From Labyrinthula sp. Ha (Eukaryota; Sar; Bigyra; Labyrinthulida; Labyrinthulaceae), in contig JAALGZ010000038.1 in NCBI GenBank assembly GCA_015227615.1, positions 186,001-250,000 of the forward strand: DNA of 64,000 nt, written 5' to 3'. The notes beneath the pieces are model-generated. The model did not search any database, was not told where the DNA came from, and was given only the letters and a program-made list of their open reading frames with translations. Position numbers and translations under genes: made by a program. Below, in pieces: positions 42,717 through 57,249 of this stretch. Position 1 is the first letter of the stretch; each line of letters opens with the position of its first letter.

Positions 42717-45700
42717 GGGATAAAGCTTAAGTATTTATGCCACTTTTCGGAAGGATTTGTAGACTCTAGTTCCAATATTAAAGGACTGTGCTTTGTGAAT
42801 GTGAAGTCGACTAGCACCAAGAAGGTGAATAGCTCATTCTACAAATTTTCTCGCATATCAGATCCTGTAGTTGAATCAAATGGTCATACTTTTATATTAT
42901 ATGTGGGCACATCGTCGTGCTACTTATGCTGGCCGAAAATTGTAAGGATGACATACAAAAACAGGCAGCGGTGTGCATAAATATTAAGATTAGTCTTGAA
43001 GAGCAGCGTTATGACCCATTGAGACTTGTAATTATAGAGTTTCAACTAAGAAGTAGTACCAATTTGAATAATACTGGACCATTCGGGAGTAAAGAAACTA
43101 GAAAGTTTCTACATAGAAAAGTATGTGCGAACTCTTCATTCTCAATACTTCTTTTATACTATGGGCATTTTTGATACTAAGAATTGCAGTCTTATTATTA
43201 GTCCATACCGTTTTGGCTCTTGTTCTTACTACACTCGCCCATTGTGTCTGTCAAAAGGAATGCGGGCATTATACGCGTTTTATACTTCAAGAAGTAACCC
43301 ACCCAAAAAATAACGCAATTCTATACTTTCTTAATTAACTCACTTCTCTTTCAGGAGGTGACAGAAAACCAGTGTCGCTTACCGAACTTTGAGGTACGGG
43401 TGCGCTACGTGTTTCATTTATCGATAGTTTATCAACAAGTATTTTTTTAGTTTTTATTTTTGATTGATTCTAACAATATCCCCCCTGCCCCCGGTTATTT
43501 TATTTCAATATTGATGACCATTCTTTATTGAATTGAAGTCAGGCGACATAGCCCTTGATCCAATGATCCCAAGAAGTAGTAATTCAGTTGTCTACCATAT
43601 GAATATCGTCAAACTATTGTCATATAGCCTTATTTTGCGTTCATAATCAATTGAGAATCTAAACTAAGTCAAATATTATTTAACACGATTTAACATCTCA
43701 TATTTATCATTGGTAATCCGAATCAAAATAATTTTCAGCTGATTTCTTATGGTTTTCAGCAAATGCGCGACCAAGAGTCATGCATACAAAAAATTGTAGT
43801 CAACTTTTCCTAAACTTTGCCTTTGGACTTTAATAGGAACATGATGGGTGGTTGTACCTTGAGTTTTGAACAAAGCCGGACAATTACATTTGAAAATTAA
43901 AGATGTCTTTAGTTTTGTTTTTAGGGTGTGTTTAGAGCTAGTTAGAAAAGTTTAATGAATCAAGTATGTTGTCACATCTCATAGCTCGAAAATACAAAAT
44001 TAGATAATAAAGAAAAAGATCTTCCATAAGCTCATTGGTAGGGCCAGTCGGGATAGGTCACTTAGAGTTACCAAGCGTTCTTCCGGGCCGCAAATATGAA
44101 GCCTGGTTTTATGGGGAGATTAACCAGTTCAGTTCACCTTCGTTATTATCTGGAACAGTCAGACCACATATCCGGTGCTTAAGAATATGTTCAATATTTA
44201 GACATAATACTATCCTTAGCTCACTGCTGGCATAAGGTTTGTTTGGGTTAATAGCCTTAAGATGTTTCTCTATATCCGCAGCATAGAATAAGTTAGTTAA
44301 TTTTGAGTCATCATATACTTTAACTTGTTCGTGAAAACATTAAGTATAATCCTTCTGTTTCATTAGTGTAGACTCCCAAACACCATAGACCTGATGAATT
44401 TCATGTTGTTGGTTACTATGAGCTTGGGTACTAGGTGCTCACAACTCAAACTAAAACAAAATATTAAGGCCCTTGTTCAGCTTTAATGTGATCAGGTAAG
44501 CTCTTAAACTTCTTGTCTGCTTCGTGGCTGAGAGACCAAGCTTAATGAGACAGTGAAATAGCCCGTGAGCAGTCGTTATATACCAAATGTAAGCTGCAAC
44601 TACATCCATTTTCTTCTGCTTTCTTATGTTAATTCTAGTTGTAATTACTAGAAATTACAATACCTATAGTAATACTCTGTTTAGCACTACAGGTGATCAT
44701 CAGTTATTCTAAAGGCTCGTTTGCCTTGTTGAGACGACGGCGTCAATGTACTCATAAGAGAAGAAGTCAAAAAACATTCAGACACATGGATTCAATAAAA
44801 AATTTTCGAAAAGGGGTAAATATACGTAGAATTCTTAGTTGATCATTATCCACTTGAGTACTCTCTTTTCTTGGAGACTAGCTAGTTTCGTTTATTTTTC
44901 ATTCAAATAGATAACACCAAAGTATACCTCGTTTACTAAGGCTTAACTTTATAGGAGACACATAGACAAGAGGTGAACTTTCAATACTATACCTACAGCA
45001 TATCGCGATTTAATTGTGCTAATTTCAACACAACCTCTGCTTCCCTAAAAACTAATATTGAAGAATACATTACTTGCCTTCATTTGCAAAAGCGAAGATA
45101 ATTAATTACCATGCTGGGGTTGCACAGATATCCTTACCAGCTTAAATTACTGTTATATGTAGGTGATATTTACCTATCCTATTAAAAGTAAATATTCTCT
45201 TGTGTCGATATGCTTAGTCAGCAACTGTGCAACTCGAGTAACTTACCAGCTATGCTTCTCTGAATGTATCTATCGATGCGAAACAGTTAAAAGCCGTATA
45301 AGAAATACTATAAATTTGGAGTTTAATTTGCATAGCTTTCTGACCACTACAGTTTCTACGTGGTCATGCAAGATTTGTCCGCATAATGAAACATTTGGCT
45401 TCGATTAGCCCTAATGAAGAAACCGGGGTACCTTGAGAGCAGTTCTAATTAAATATCTTCGTATTTTGTTCAGCTAAATATGTTAGTAACTGTTGATGAT
45501 TATAACTTAATCCCCTGGTTTCTATATCTTCTGGGACCAGTTTCAACTAGGTTTTGTATTTTTTTAGGTTAACGGAATGGTGCCATAGTATCCTGGTTGT
45601 TGTTTACGCTAAGATGTTACAAGTTTCACTGAAAGAAAGTACTGAAAGTATGTAAAGGTTGGAACATTAGCAGGCAGATGTGTCTTTCCTTTTGCATTTT

Positions 45701-47162
45701 TCGCCTCATTTGACAAATTTGTTGCAAGGTTGACCTACTTTATCGAAATGTCATAAAAAATGTTTTAGCTTTGAAAAATATGTGCTTGATCTTTCATTGC
45801 CAAAGCTTAATTCTGAGTAAAGTCTTGTGTACTGAGGGTACATTTATTTTTTTCTCCCTACTTACATTGTGAGCAGATCGGCAAGAGGTAAATCGATTCC
45901 CTTTCTGTTAGCTTTAAGTCCATTACTTCTACCACCAAGTATTGTGTATCCACAACTTACTCGGTGTAAGTTTCTGAAGCTCTAAATTCAAAATTTTGGA
46001 ATTTAAATTTTCGTAGAATGTTGAAAAATACTTTTCTAGCATTGTGTTTCGGCTCGTCTTCAGGTAGTTTTAATTTGGCACGGAAATTAATCAATATTTT
46101 CAGTCATCTATGTTTTCTTTTCTTACTCTAGGTATGAATAGAAACCTTGGAGTATCGCTTTTATGGAATGACTATGATCTATTTTGATCATCAATGATCA
46201 ATCAAACTGGTTTGCGAATCATCCATGAGAATAATTAGGAAATATAAATTATCATAAAATTATTAAGCAGCCCTTGTTGCTAGTACATAGATGAAACTTT
46301 TGAGTACAACAGACGCCTTCTTTTTTTCTTATTGTTGATTAAAGAGTTGACAATTACTGTTATTTCGAAGCTGCAAGCAGTGAAAAAGTTTTTTTCTGGT
46401 CATAGCTGATATATATTTCCCTGTGATCCGCAAATAAAAATCAAATTAATAAAGGCAATTAGTTATAAATGCATAAACCACGTGCAGATTGAGAAATAAA
46501 CATATACTAAGAAAAAAAGGAAAGGTGTATTATAAAGATACAATGTACTCAAGGAAGTAGGTTTTCAGGCTCAGATAACATCAAACACAAGTTAAATATT
46601 GTTACTATTCAGGGTTTAAATACGTTATGACTAAGGTGTAGGTTAATTAGACAGTGGGTTTATTGACATATTCTACAGTTACAGTTTGGACACGAATACA
46701 CCGGTCAAAGCATTACACTCTTGGCAAAGAAACAAGCTCTTCAATAGAATGTAAAATATAAACTGATATATGAAAACCATATACGGTATGAAATACGAGC
46801 TTTTAATATTATAGTTTATAAAGTTTTTTATTTTTTACAAACACCGTTGCCTAAAGCCGACTGGGCCAACATACCTTAGAACCCGAATTTTACCAGAAAA
46901 GGTGAACTTTGAGTAGAGATTTAACTTAGATTGAAAACAAAACAGAACAAAATTATATCTCCCGGTTTTTACTTAAGTCTTTGGATAACTGTATTATGTT
47001 TTTCTTCTTTACTTCTGGCTCTTAGTTAATATAAAGTTTATTCTCATGCGATTATTGTACACACCGGAGATAAGTCTGGGTGATATCATGAATCCCGGAA
47101 ACACAATATAACATTAACACAAATAAGGGTGCATTCTAAATACAAACAAAATACATACAAAA
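42717..47162. other. gene-free block
   Basis: About 4.4 kb. A cluster of overlapping 60-85-codon frames lies at 42795-43338 just after the acyl-CoA dehydrogenase fusion, but none has convincing composition or a recognisable motif. C-rich tracts occur near 43482-43496. The right end carries the conserved leader element described at 47091-47126. No RNA gene or transposon was recognised. Confidence 0.55.
47091..47126 (+). promoter_or_regulatory. upstream element conserved with 57194-57228
   Basis: Begins AATCCCGGAA and ends ACACAAATAA, 36 nt before the start codon. It matches 30 of 36 positions of the element upstream of the paralogous gene, far above the surrounding non-coding DNA. It could be a core promoter/leader element or simply the edge of the duplicated unit. 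Confidence 0.6.
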
Positions 47163-48824
47163 ATGAGTGTAAGTTACAAGAAAAACAGACAATCTCAGAA
47201 ACTTAATAGAAGAAGTCGAATGATAGATACTCCAATTACTGGTGGTCCACCTGAGAAGAGAAATTTCACAATGGCAAACCCAGCTTTTAGAGAAGAGAGT
47301 ACTACAATATCTCCCGAGAAGTCTACACAAAGGTTTTCTGTACGTAAATATAAAAAACGAGCTAGTGTTGTTAAAAAGGAACAAAGCATCAATGAAGTTG
47401 GTCTTGAAATACATCCTGAAGGATATCCTTGTGCTCGAAGAAACATGAAAAAACCTGTTAGATGTTCAGATCAACTAATTGCATTAGCAGGAGGTGATCC
47501 AACACACAGTATTCAAATAATAAAAGCTCGAGTAGATCACGGCGTTGAGAAAAGTATTTTTTCAGGACTTGGAAACTCTTCACTTAAAGTTATAAAACTA
47601 AAAGAAGGAACCTTATCAATTTACCTTCCACAACACCCAAAGAAACCAGTATTTGCTGATCACCAAGGGGACAGAGTAGGTGAAGAGGATTTTAGTACAC
47701 TTTATTCTGATGGAAGAATTCACTTGATGGAAAAAATATTAGTAGAAAGAGTAAAATCTATTCATTATACAGAAGAAAAACCAAATGTAATTGGGTTGAC
47801 TTTTGCAGATGAAGAAGAAACTCATGGACAATTTACACTTCGAAGAAAACTTCAGCATTCATTGACTCGAAGAAAAAATAGAAAACCAAAAAGAAAATCA
47901 GAGTGGGATTTTGATACACAAAGTAGAAGAACAAGTGTTCAAAGTATGAGACATACTGTTTTTTCAAGTCTTAGAATACGTAAAGGATCTACAGAGAGAA
48001 AAGTATCAATGTACTCAAAGAAAAGTTCAATAAGTCATGTACCAAAAAAAAGTGTTCATAGTTTACAACTTCATGAAAATAATAATTCAAATAAAATAGT
48101 TTGGCTGCAGTTTATTAATGAAACTTCTGCTCAAACTTGGCTGTTTGAGTTTCTCACAGAAGTTAAAAACCAAGCTTTGTTAAATGAAAAATATTTTCAT
48201 CTCTACAAAGAAAAGGTTGATTGCCCTGAAAAACCTGGAAAAACTCTAAAACGAGTACGAGATCTTGATGCTGAATTTGCACGAGTTTCTAATTTACAAA
48301 ATGTCATGATTAACATGGAATTAGTTTTGAGAACCTCTATCGATTTATTTGCACTTTGTACTGGTAATATATCGTTGGAATGTAATCGATTAAGAGCTGA
48401 ATTAGGAGATTTACTTCTTGAGAAAGGAAAAGAAACAAATTCAGAGTATGTAGAACACGAAGGCAAACTGTGGAAAAAGTTTTCAGATAGACTTTTGAAT
48501 AAGGATAAGACGAATGAAGATTTAAGTCATGTTTCTAGAGGTCATGCTGCTAGAGACATGGATGAAATGTTGCTTTTTCTTCGGGATTTTGTTGCAGATG
48601 AAGTTCATTATAGTATGGGTGCTTTAGATGATGTTGATTTTGAGGCTTTGGTAGTAGGAAATCAATATGGTTCTTTGATACAAGGAAATGAACAGGATAT
48701 GATTAAACTAGCTTATGCAACTTTTCAAAGATTTGGAATAGTTCCTGCATGTTTTCAAATATTTTTTAAGAAAAGACAGAGGAATTTATTAGACAAAGCT
48801 AGAGCCATGTTTAATAAGACTTAG
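47163..48824 (+). CDS. unrecognised 553-residue protein, copy A of a duplicated pair (possible split PH-like domain)
   Basis: Intact ORF, about 60 percent identical by eye to 57250-58908. Residues 1-75 are basic and Ser/Thr-rich. Conserved blocks follow: NEVGLEIHPEGYPCARR and KKPVRCSDQLI (about 76-110); SSLKVIKLKEGTLSIYL then MEKILVERVKSIHYTEEKPN; a basic Ser-rich insert (about 225-300); NKIVWLQFINETSAQTWLFEF; and a helical C-terminus (NMELVLRTSIDLFAL, DMDEMLLFLRDFVADEVHYS). The strand pattern KLKEGTLSIY ... IVWLQF ... SAQTWLFEFL resembles a PH domain split by the basic insert, and the helical half could be a protein-binding bundle; both are inference. No TM segment or signal peptide. A cytoplasmic signalling or scaffold role is possible. 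Codon use is markedly A/T-ending. Stop is TAG. Confidence 0.88.
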   Translation: MSVSYKKNRQSQKLNRRSRMIDTPITGGPPEKRNFTMANPAFREESTTISPEKSTQRFSVRKYKKRASVVKKEQSINEVGLEIHPEGYPCARRNMKKPVRCSDQLIALAGGDPTHSIQIIKARVDHGVEKSIFSGLGNSSLKVIKLKEGTLSIYLPQHPKKPVFADHQGDRVGEEDFSTLYSDGRIHLMEKILVERVKSIHYTEEKPNVIGLTFADEEETHGQFTLRRKLQHSLTRRKNRKPKRKSEWDFDTQSRRTSVQSMRHTVFSSLRIRKGSTERKVSMYSKKSSISHVPKKSVHSLQLHENNNSNKIVWLQFINETSAQTWLFEFLTEVKNQALLNEKYFHLYKEKVDCPEKPGKTLKRVRDLDAEFARVSNLQNVMINMELVLRTSIDLFALCTGNISLECNRLRAELGDLLLEKGKETNSEYVEHEGKLWKKFSDRLLNKDKTNEDLSHVSRGHAARDMDEMLLFLRDFVADEVHYSMGALDDVDFEALVVGNQYGSLIQGNEQDMIKLAYATFQRFGIVPACFQIFFKKRQRNLLDKARAMFNKT

Positions 48825-51800
48825 GTTATTTTTCTCTCTAGTGGTATAAAGTTTTTTTGGTTTTTAGTAATTTTGTATTTAGAAGTAGAAATAAGAAATT
48901 TTATTTGTTTGATGAATATAGAGGAAATATACCTGTGAAAATACTAAACCTTTGAGGACTTAAACATAAAGTAATTTTATTTCGATGCCAAGAATATAGC
49001 TGCGCTTGATGCAGCACTTAATTTTTTTTTAATTATTGGACAGAGTGGATCTTTTGCTCAGGTATTTACTTTTTTTAGAACCTGTACCTAGAGAAAATTA
49101 GTTTTAATATAAATAAAATGATACCTCATTAGAAAAGAAGATGTTCCATCTTAAATGTGCTAAGATAAGTTACATGCTGATATAATAATTTTCATTTTAA
49201 GGTTCCTGTGCAAAAACTTAGCTTTCTCTAAAACATAATATATAACCAAAAATAACAATGAACTATCACAAGTAAATTGAATTAAATTATATACGCTATT
49301 TTAATGAATCTCTTTCCGTGGTGTTGAAGATGTTTAAATTGTGATGGGTATGCTCGAAGTTTTTATAAAGTTTCCCGAACTTTGGGCAGCTTCTCAACGA
49401 AAATTAGTGATTCTAACCATAACAATAATTGAAGCCCTTAGTTTCTCAATAGTTTATGAGAAACTTAGCGTCTCTCCTGTTATGCAGAAATGTCTGATTA
49501 CAAAGTAAAGCTCCTATGTGTGAAGGTTTCGTTAAGAAAAAGTATAATTATAGGTATCCTTTTCAAAGACTTACACATGAGCGTTATGAATTCCACATAG
49601 ATGTTATTGAACTAATCGAGTTGATTATTAACGCATATTAGACTGGAAGACATTGAATAAATTGACGAGAAACACAGATTAAAGGGATTAAATCGCAGGG
49701 TGTGGGTTTAGCAAGGGCATGTACAAAATGCAACTGCGCACAACATGGATAAAGGGACAAAGATTGGAAGGAATGTATGTAGTACAAGCACTAAATCATA
49801 AAGCAAGCTACAAACCTCGAGTCCTTGGATTAATAGGGGTGGCATAGCATAGAACTAAAGCTGAGGACAAAGGTAAAAAGTAGATCCAGATTATTATGTC
49901 TAAAATAAACGTATATTAAGTTCAACTGGCTGGTCGGAACATAAGCTGAATCTAACTTGATTAAAAAACTTATGGTAGTGACTCTGTGTTGGTATGAAAA
50001 ACCCATAACTAGAACGTGATTTCTTAGCTTTTTCTAGAACAGTTTGTGATAATATGACACCCCCGCGAAATCTGACGCTGTATTAATCGTACATATGGGT
50101 TTAACACTAGATTTAAATTCAGATGAACTAGCTAAGTATATTATTTCATTGATATTTGGGGTAATATCAAACGGTATGGCAGGAAAATTATGGGTGTAAC
50201 GGCATAACATGGGTCATTGTTAGTGGTGGGTTTTGATAAGAATTATCAGCAATTATTTGATAATTATTTAGATTCTGATTATCAATAAAAGAGTTGGGAT
50301 CCTCATTTTTATCAAACGATTCTGAGTCTATTCTGATTATAAATTGATCATCAACAATGAATAACAATGTTTGGAGATTTGTCAGAATCAACTAACAAGA
50401 AAAAAATAAGCAGGTTTCTTAATGATAAATTATCAATAAATCAAATCACACCCGTAGCCATAATTGAGATTTAGTTTGTTCTATGCAATGTAAATTCTCT
50501 TTTCAACGTTGGATGTAATTCATATGTTGATTAATTAAAAACCTGAAAATTTTTGTGAATTTCAAGCTTGCTATCGAATAGTACATTATTCGCAATATAT
50601 ATACATACCACAAAAAAAAATTGCAAAGGAAATCAAAGTAAAGAGACAATCGCCACCTATTGAAATAATCTTCAGAAAATTTAACGCAGTTGAAGCTCTA
50701 TAAAAATTATATGTATTTTCTCTCTGTAGTAGTAAAATTTGGTGACTTTATGTCTGCAAAACATTGAAAAGTTACCCATGGAATCTTGGTTAACTCGTCA
50801 TAGGGGTTGTAAAAAGCAATAGCAAATACAGTGAAACAAAGCTTGTGGTAAAATCTGTTCCGCTCAAAATGAGTTAATTGGCCAATTTCTTGAGTAAACG
50901 AAAAAAGATAGGGACAGAGTTCACAAAAGGAGCAAGAGTGATTTAGTTTAATCATTGGATTGAAAAATCTATCTTACAACCATAAAGATAGCCTTTTAGT
51001 TCTTAACAACTCTCTAAGTTTACATAAAATATCGATTTTCTTCTGGGGAGGTTCTTTTTGTTGTTAACATTCCCACAATTAACTAGACTAAGTTTGAAAA
51101 TGCTATTTTTGGAAGCTTTCAAAGATATGACTTCATCAAATTTCAGTTGCTAACATAACACTTCAGAAGATTTTGTACACTTTCATCTTTCTGCGATCTG
51201 CTAGTAATAATTCTTACCATTTTCTGATTTCTTGTTTGGTATTGTTCTTTTGGTGTTTTCTTACCAGCTATGGGTATTGCGACCAATTCTCCAGCTAAAT
51301 GATACCCTCCAAATTCACAAATCTAGTGTACTTTCTAAATATTCTTTATAATAAAAACTAATGTTAAAAGACCCAGGCTTTTGATAGTACTTGAACATAT
51401 ATTGTAACACAATAAACAGGATTCTTCTACAGTACTATTAGTAACTTTGAGCAGTGAAACTAAGCTTGAGCAAAACCGAAGAGTATATGCGTCTGCAAAT
51501 TTTGCAGTGTAATCGACTGAAAACAAAAAATAATCAAATCGGCTCTTCCCAAGTTACAATATATATAAAAATTAAATACCTTAGGTTGGCTATGTTATTT
51601 TTTTTGGTGTCGAAATCTAACTTTTGAGCAAGAAGTCTTGAAATTTTGATCATCTACAACTCTAAAAGAAAGTTATAGCCTTAGTAACCTCTACACTTTT
51701 CCTAGATATACTGTAGTAGTATGAGCTTTTATTAGTGAGTACAAACTTTACTCTTGGACCCGAATCCTTTCTCATATTTTCAAAGTGATTATATTAAGTC

Positions 51801-54800
51801 CCCTGTGCATGTTTTAATTTTAAAATGGCTATTGTTAGGTATGGTCATAGCCCATTGTCTATATAGACACGAATGGTTTCAAAGCTCAAATGATCTGAGT
51901 TATATGGTATGCCATTTCTAGGTTAATTTATCTTTGCAATTTCTTAGGTTTGATTTTTTATGTTATCCGTATAATGAGGCTTTGTTGTGTTTTACGCCTT
52001 AAAGCAATATTTCAATGTTTTTTACTTGCCTTCATTAATTTCATAGTGGTTCACCAATGACAGTTCACGTAGGGGCCTCCCACTAAATATTGTTGGCCTA
52101 TATAAACTTGTTAATTCAATTATTGTTATTCTCTGGCATTCAGAATTTAAATTCAAAGTGCCTTCAAAAATCAGAGGATTATCAAATAGGTAATAACATA
52201 TTAATATTGTTAAAAAACAGATATTGGCAATCATAACAAAATGCTTAAGAACCTTGATCTTTATCCCAGGTGGTTGACCTTCATCACTTAAAAATTCGCC
52301 TCTTTTATGCATGTGTTACTTGTATAGCTTGATACTTAAGTCTTCTGAAGAAACTATTCACTTCATCATAGAAATGTATGTCTCACTTAAATGCCTATTT
52401 TGTAGAGCAAGGATGGATAAATGTACAAGTAATTTTGAGTCTTGGTTTTTTATAGCCTGTAGACTAGAACTATAGCTGTACTATAAAAAAATAACATTTT
52501 GAAAACAGGATTTCTTATTCCTACTTATTTTTCTGGAAGGATTATTAGAGTCCTTTGAAGTTTTGGTGAAATCTCACTCTACACTGCTAGCTTAAAGGCC
52601 ATTACGCACCTTGCAAATTGAATAATCAGGTATACCATTTTAACATCATGATATCACGTAGGATGATGCGGTGTCAATGATCTATGTAAGTTTTTAGTTT
52701 TTTTTTCTTACTAAAGATTGATTATCGGGTATACTGTCTTCGATGCTTTGTATATTTGTGAAACTCCATTATCCTTTCTTAGCATAGTGCATACCAAATT
52801 TTAGAATAGTCCTCTTTGAATCTCCGTCACAGTAGTCGGTTACGAGAAGGAATTAAACACTTAGAAAATATTTTTACTATATTGCCAATTTACCGGGCAT
52901 TGATCTTAGGCTTTTAGCATAGAATAAGCTATTTTGATGCCCATACAGTATATTGATTATCAGACTCGTTTACTCGTCAAAAACAGTTAGAAAAACACAT
53001 TTTTTATCTTAAGTATAAATGTATCTTTTATAGAAGTAGCTAAGGTTTTATAATATCTGTGAGGTTAATAGTTCATGATTTATTTTATTTGAAATTATCT
53101 TAGACACTAAAAATGGAATAATACTAGAAATCGCATGGCCTTCTTGTCAGATCTTACCAGTCAGTATATTCCAACAAGTTAACCCTTAAGTGACACTTAC
53201 CGATGAAAATTATTATGACTTCATGAAAACTAGCATTTAAAATTTCAAGGGAAATAAAGTAACTGGAAAGGAAAGTTTTTTTTGTTATCATGCTATGGAA
53301 AACTTTCTAGTAATTAACATGGATATATCTCTCTGGAATTTCTTGAAAACAGCAAAATTGCTGGGTTAGGTGAGACATTTATTAAGTATTTTTCTCTAAA
53401 GTTTTTTCTGATATACAGATTTGGACAGCATGATTTTTGAGTATTATATATCCCTTGGTATAAATGGTTTAACCGGTAGTAGCTTTGGTTTTTGAATATT
53501 TTAATGTATTTAGCAATTAACCAAATTATGAAATCTTGATATCTAGAATGTGTCACAAAATTGTTGTTCGAAGAAAAACTTTTCAATAATATAGAGTTAA
53601 ATATTTCTCAGGTCATTAACACAATCATTAAAGCTTATAATTGAAATACTGGATAGGCTGAAATCTTTTTTGTTATATTAGCACATCATTCCTATGCATG
53701 TTAGAGCAATTTATATGACTTCTAATTAGCTTATTAATTTTTTTACAGTGTATTACGAATCTAAATTTTCCTTAAATCTTACTGAAACTGACCAGAACTC
53801 AGATTTAATATCAATTTCAAGCATGAAAACCCAGTTTTTATGAAACTTTGTGTTCTATAACCATACTGGGTTCTGCTCAAGAATATTGTTAACTACCTGA
53901 AATCATTATACCTTTTAGGAAAGATTACAAGAGCTTAGATTATAATGCTGTGAGTTTTTTCTTCCAACTCAAGTAGATTAGAACTTACAGGTGTTCGTAG
54001 AAGTGAATATAGCTTTCTGCCAAGCAGAAAGTTAAAAAATGTGCCAATATGGCATGAGCTTCATAAAGATATATGCGCTCTGACTCGTTTGGATCCCAGA
54101 AGATTCTTTACTTTAAGCTCATAGTTTGTAAAATTAGTTTTATTAAAGAACAATAGTCATTGAAGGCATTGCATATATTGATATTACTATGATGATGGAT
54201 GCTAGAATGAATTATCATATGGTTTTAATTGACTTGATATAACTAAAACAAGTTCCTAGGATACGGATATAGGAGTGACTGGTTTAAATAAGGCTTTGGA
54301 CTAGTTGATACTGAACAGTTTGACTTTTAAACTATATATCACTATCTCTGGCTACACTAACAAGAAGGTGGGCTACTTTCATGGGTTTATTTACTGGTTG
54401 TTATACTTTAATACAGTATTATTGTTGAAGGTAACTAGATCGTGGGGTTTCTCCATTAGTGAGGTTTAAGCCTTGGAGGTAAAGAGTAGAACTTAAACTA
54501 CTTTTATATTCATTATTTCAAGTATAAACCTAAAAAGACTAATGTAACTCCAGGTATACTGGAAATAAATTATAACCTATTAGGATCGTCTTCTTTTTGT
54601 GCTACAATGCCAGTTAATCAAATTGGAGCAAGCATAATCAACACGGCCACTACACAATATATAGCTAAAAATATTTCAAAGTTACAAGAATAACGTTATC
54701 AACAAGCTTCATATATGAGAGAAGCTAGGTATCTAGTAGATCTGAAACTTAGGTTTAAGAAGCCATACTGAAGGCATCGCCAAAGAAGTATAAAATACTT

Positions 54801-57249
54801 TGAACGGCTTCTATCCTCGTAGAACAGGTAATTCTTCCCTAGCAAATCCACTTAAAATAAGTACAGAGCAAGACAACGTTAGAATCTAATGAAACAATGC
54901 ATTGCAAAAACAAACAAACAACCTTTTAAGAAAGGTAACTCAGGTATTATGGAGTAGCATCTTTAAGTAAGTCAGTTTGCAGTCTTCTTATAGCACAATA
55001 CTATAACTAATTCATCAAAAAAATAGATATAATTAAACCTTATAATTCTTCATTTAGAGTCATTGAAATATTAAATACACAGAAGCTAAGGAAGCCGAAA
55101 TAGTTAAAAAATGATACTACAACACGTGAATTAAATCACCACATTAATCAAAATAAACAAAATGAACATGTTGAGGTAATTTGACATCAAATCAGTGCTT
55201 AGCTGTAATTCATTGCCATGATTTTACCAAGCTACTCATAGGAATAACCTAGAAATTTCTTAGGCTATATTTGCCAAAAATGTTCATTTCCAAAGTCAAT
55301 GGCCACAGTGAAAATCTTTTGCGATATAACCTAAAAAGCTGTGTGGTGATTTATGATACATTTTTAAGAAAGCGCAACCCGACATGATAATTTTCTGGTA
55401 AAGCTACAATCTCAAACCTTATCTCTGGAAAATGGAGAGATGCAACATTAACAATTTGAACACAGTTCTCCTGAAGGTAATTTTGGCTTATCCCATAAAA
55501 TACAAGTTGACTGACCTGTACTGTTTAGCACCAGTAATTTTCATTTGACCAATTGAACAACCTGGAGTTAATAAACTACATGGTCTAAGACTCGCTCTCT
55601 CATAATGCGACGATATATGTACTTTCTTGAAAATAAAATTCCAAGTGCTCTCGCCCCTCACTTAATTTTACCAAAAAAGCAGTGAAAGTTAAACCACCTA
55701 AGAAACACCGAAGAACTTTCTGAATTCTCTTGAAAATCTCAAAGTATAGATCTACCTTTTCCTCTAAAAGTGTGAGGCATAAGAGAACCAAAGAAAATGC
55801 TTATGAATGTGTCAGCAAACTATTCGTTCAAGCATCAATACTTGTATAACCACGGTCATGGTTATTTCAACAATAATATATGCAGTAGACTCATACTTAG
55901 TCAATAGCTATAGTGGTAGCAGATTCAGGGAGAAAGTTCTTCTATAAAGAAAAATTCTGCGCAATTATAAACTTTTAAGTTGTAAAATTTATGATATAAG
56001 ACAACCACAATTGAAAAAAGGCTAGTCTTGCTCGATCGAACCAGCTGGTCAGTAGGAATCATTAACGGTATGAGGCAGAGACTCACTACATAGAAAACTA
56101 TCCACAACATAACCAAACTCATCGCAAGTTAGATTAAGTTAAATTTTACTACTTTAGAACTAGTTTAATCGTTATATTCACTTAAGCAGCTGTTACTTTA
56201 AGTTAGAGAGCACATACTAATCAATAAGGTTAAACTTTATACGAAAAGATTTAAGAGAAGCCAGCTGGCTCTATGAAAAATATATGAAGAGAAGGAATCT
56301 AGTGCTTAATATTAATTGATGCCTATGCCTATGGACAATTACTCAATCATTCAATTTTTTTTACTTCCTAGAAGACCTACAAGTAGCGTAGACTTTGCGA
56401 TATCTAAGTCAGCTGATAAATCGTCCAATAAAAGAAAGTGGTGGAAACATGAACAACATGTTATGTGACCTCCTATTTATGCCATGGACAATATTTGGTG
56501 TCAGCGAGCAAGAAAATCTTGTCTCTCAAGCTTGTTTAAATTAGTGTTGGTGTATTTCTCTGTATAACCTGTTACAACACAATACAGAGTTTAAGATAAT
56601 GAGCTGTACTCATGTTTGATGTTGCCAATTGTATCTGGTCTAACATGTTTCGAAGAAGTCTAGTACCTAATAGCAGTCTTTCAGAAGCACATTTATCACA
56701 TTTCCCTTACTATATATAAGTTTTTGAAGGTATCCTTGCTACTCTTAAATAGGAAGTCGTAGCTCACGTTCTGAAAAAAATTATGGAAGCCGTAGCATAT
56801 GGTTTGAGGAAGTACAAAGTCTTCCTTTGTGTTAACAAAGCAATTTACGTGGAATAGTTAGCTATGAACATTTAAATTGTGCAAGTATTTTTTTGGTTAA
56901 AAACTCTTTTGGTATCGAATAGTAGTCAAGATATTCTTGATATACCAAAAGCCGATAGGATGAGTTTGTGTTAAACTTATATGTGGTCAAAAGGAATTAA
57001 ATACATATATTCCATCGACAGATTCTCTTTTATCGAAAGCAAGGAGTAAGCCCAAAGTTTGGGAGTACCCATAATATTCTGGCAATAGTATTGTCTTTTT
57101 TTTTATGAAACATTGATTATTCTCTTATTATCTAGTCAATTCAATTCCCATAAATACACATATCTGAGATATTTCCATTTATATCTGATAGCAGATCCCG
57201 GAACTCAATATGACATCAACACAGATAAAATCTAATAGTCAAAACAAAT
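48825..57249. other. gene-free block between two paralogues
   Basis: The longest gene-free stretch, 8.4 kb. Open frames of 63-96 codons on the minus strand (for example 52022-52312 and 53314-53586) fit chance and lack ATG or motif support. A perfect 8-bp hairpin (CTTTCTGC, 3-nt loop, GCAGAAAG) is at 54013-54031, with TGCCA-ATA-TGGCA next to it at 54042-54054. No decayed third paralogue, transposon or RNA gene was recognised by eye. Confidence 0.55.
57194..57228 (+). promoter_or_regulatory. upstream element conserved with 47091-47126
   Basis: Begins GATCCCGGAA and ends ACACAGATAA, 21 nt before the start codon; 30 of 36 aligned positions match the element upstream of copy A. Confidence 0.6.

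Noticed and set aside
42795-43338. Cluster of overlapping 60-85-codon frames as a spliced or decayed gene
   Set aside because: Frames conflict, most lack ATG, and no motif or consistent splice chain joins them.
52022-53586. Minus-strand frames of 90-96 codons in the 8.4-kb block
   Set aside because: No ATG support or family signature; expected by chance at this composition.
54013-54054. Two adjacent hairpins as a small RNA gene
   Set aside because: Arms of 5-8 bp with short loops are frequent by chance in 64 kb; no promoter or terminator accompanies them.
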